A stretch of 33,166 nt of DNA from Rhodoferax sp. (GTDB lineage: Bacteria; Pseudomonadota; Gammaproteobacteria; Burkholderiales; Burkholderiaceae_C). Below the pieces are notes generated by a model. It had not been told where the DNA came from. It was given only the letters and a program-made list of their open reading frames with translations, and ran no database searches. A program made the position numbers and the translations under genes. Within the stretch, counting starts at the first letter, position 1. Each line of letters starts with the position of its first letter. The stretch is from positions 1 through 33,166 of the forward strand of contig JAUXWC010000317.1 in the NCBI GenBank assembly GCA_030685025.1, read 5' to 3'. This document shows positions 32,904 to 33,166 of this stretch, in pieces.

Positions 32904-33166
32904 ATGCTCATTAGCAACATCCGACTGAAAAACTGGCGCAACTTTCAATCGCTGGATTTGCCTCTGCGCGATGTGTCCTATGTCCTGGGTCCCAACGCTT
33001 CTGGCAAGTCCAATCTGTTGGATGCGTTGCGATTTTTGCGCGATGTCAGCAAGACCAAGGGCGGCGGCTTGCAAGCAGCCATTGCGGAACGGGGTGGCAT
33101 TTCGAAGGTGCGCTGTCTTCACGCCCGACGTGATCCCGAAGTGGAAATTGACATTGAACTCAGCCA
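32904..33166 (+). CDS. AAA/RecF-like ATPase, 3' partial at window edge
   Basis: The reading frame opens at ATG 32904 with CGAAGGCG upstream and stays open to the right edge (87 residues). It begins MLISNIRLKNWRNFQSLDL, as in RecF/OLD-type ATPases, with Walker A GPNASGKSN at 29-37 (K35), then LLDALRFLRDV. The rest is cut off. Relatives are found beside Type I systems (RloA-like), often followed by a nuclease-like or DUF4276 partner. A defence role is inferred. It lies 26 bp after hsdS on the same strand, so it is probably in the operon. Confidence 0.78.
   Translation, partial: MLISNIRLKNWRNFQSLDLPLRDVSYVLGPNASGKSNLLDALRFLRDVSKTKGGGLQAAIAERGGISKVRCLHARRDPEVEIDIELS

Noticed and set aside
1-33166. 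CRISPR arrays, tRNA or rRNA genes and attachment sites for an integrated island.
   Set aside because: No regularly spaced repeats, no tRNA-like cloverleaf and no integrase gene were seen; the only mobile gene is the IS630 transposase.

Overview
The window looks like a chromosomal or large-plasmid segment of a high-GC betaproteobacterium. A Comamonadaceae-like Burkholderiales host (Rhodoferax, Polaromonas or Acidovorax type) is my best guess. The reasons are the GC-rich codon use, the SilB-like CusB-CusF fusion, the DUF411/DUF2933/DUF302 copper genes, and an intergenic repeat near 28.9 kb that resembles a dispersed element I associate with that family. The genus is inference; no rRNA or tRNA gene is present to fix it.

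Region 1 (1-5180) is the right-hand part of a heavy-metal RND efflux operon: a membrane-anchored periplasmic protein cut by the window edge, a periplasmic adaptor, an RND pump whose TM4 signature is neither CzcA-like nor CusA-like, and a small periplasmic protein.

Region 2 (5368-17051) is a long co-directional copper-handling block. It holds a DUF411 protein, a CuA-type cupredoxin subunit, a ba3-like heme-copper oxidase subunit I that has lost two metal-ligand histidines, a small two-helix membrane protein, a CusF-like chaperone, a Met-rich periplasmic protein, DUF2933, an ICMT-like methyltransferase, a Gly-rich small membrane protein, CopZ, DUF302, a CopA-type P1B ATPase, a YdjM-like membrane protein and an orphan solute-binding protein. 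An IS630-family element (8306-9549) has inserted into the stop codon of the oxidase subunit I gene and rebuilt the stop.

Region 3 (17101-25052) has a leftward MgtC/DUF4010 membrane protein. Divergent from it, across a perfect FNR/Anr-type box, lie a Cys/His-rich leader-like protein and a CusC-CusB(F)-CusA tripartite Cu(I)/Ag(I) efflux system. Copper would be taken from the cytoplasm by CopZ/CopA, bound in the periplasm by the CusF, DUF411 and Met-rich proteins, and expelled by CusCBA.

Region 4 (25126-33166) is a Type I restriction-modification defence locus with inserted accessory genes: hsdR, an AAA ATPase, hsdM, a Phd/PIN toxin-antitoxin pair, a two-TRD hsdS, and the start of a RecF/OLD-like ATPase that runs off the window. 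Small palindromes in front of the ATPase, the antitoxin and hsdS suggest these inserts have their own control.

The most unusual item is the copper-cluster oxidase-like pair. It keeps every CuA ligand and the low-spin heme ligands but replaces the high-spin heme ligand and one CuB ligand with tyrosine.
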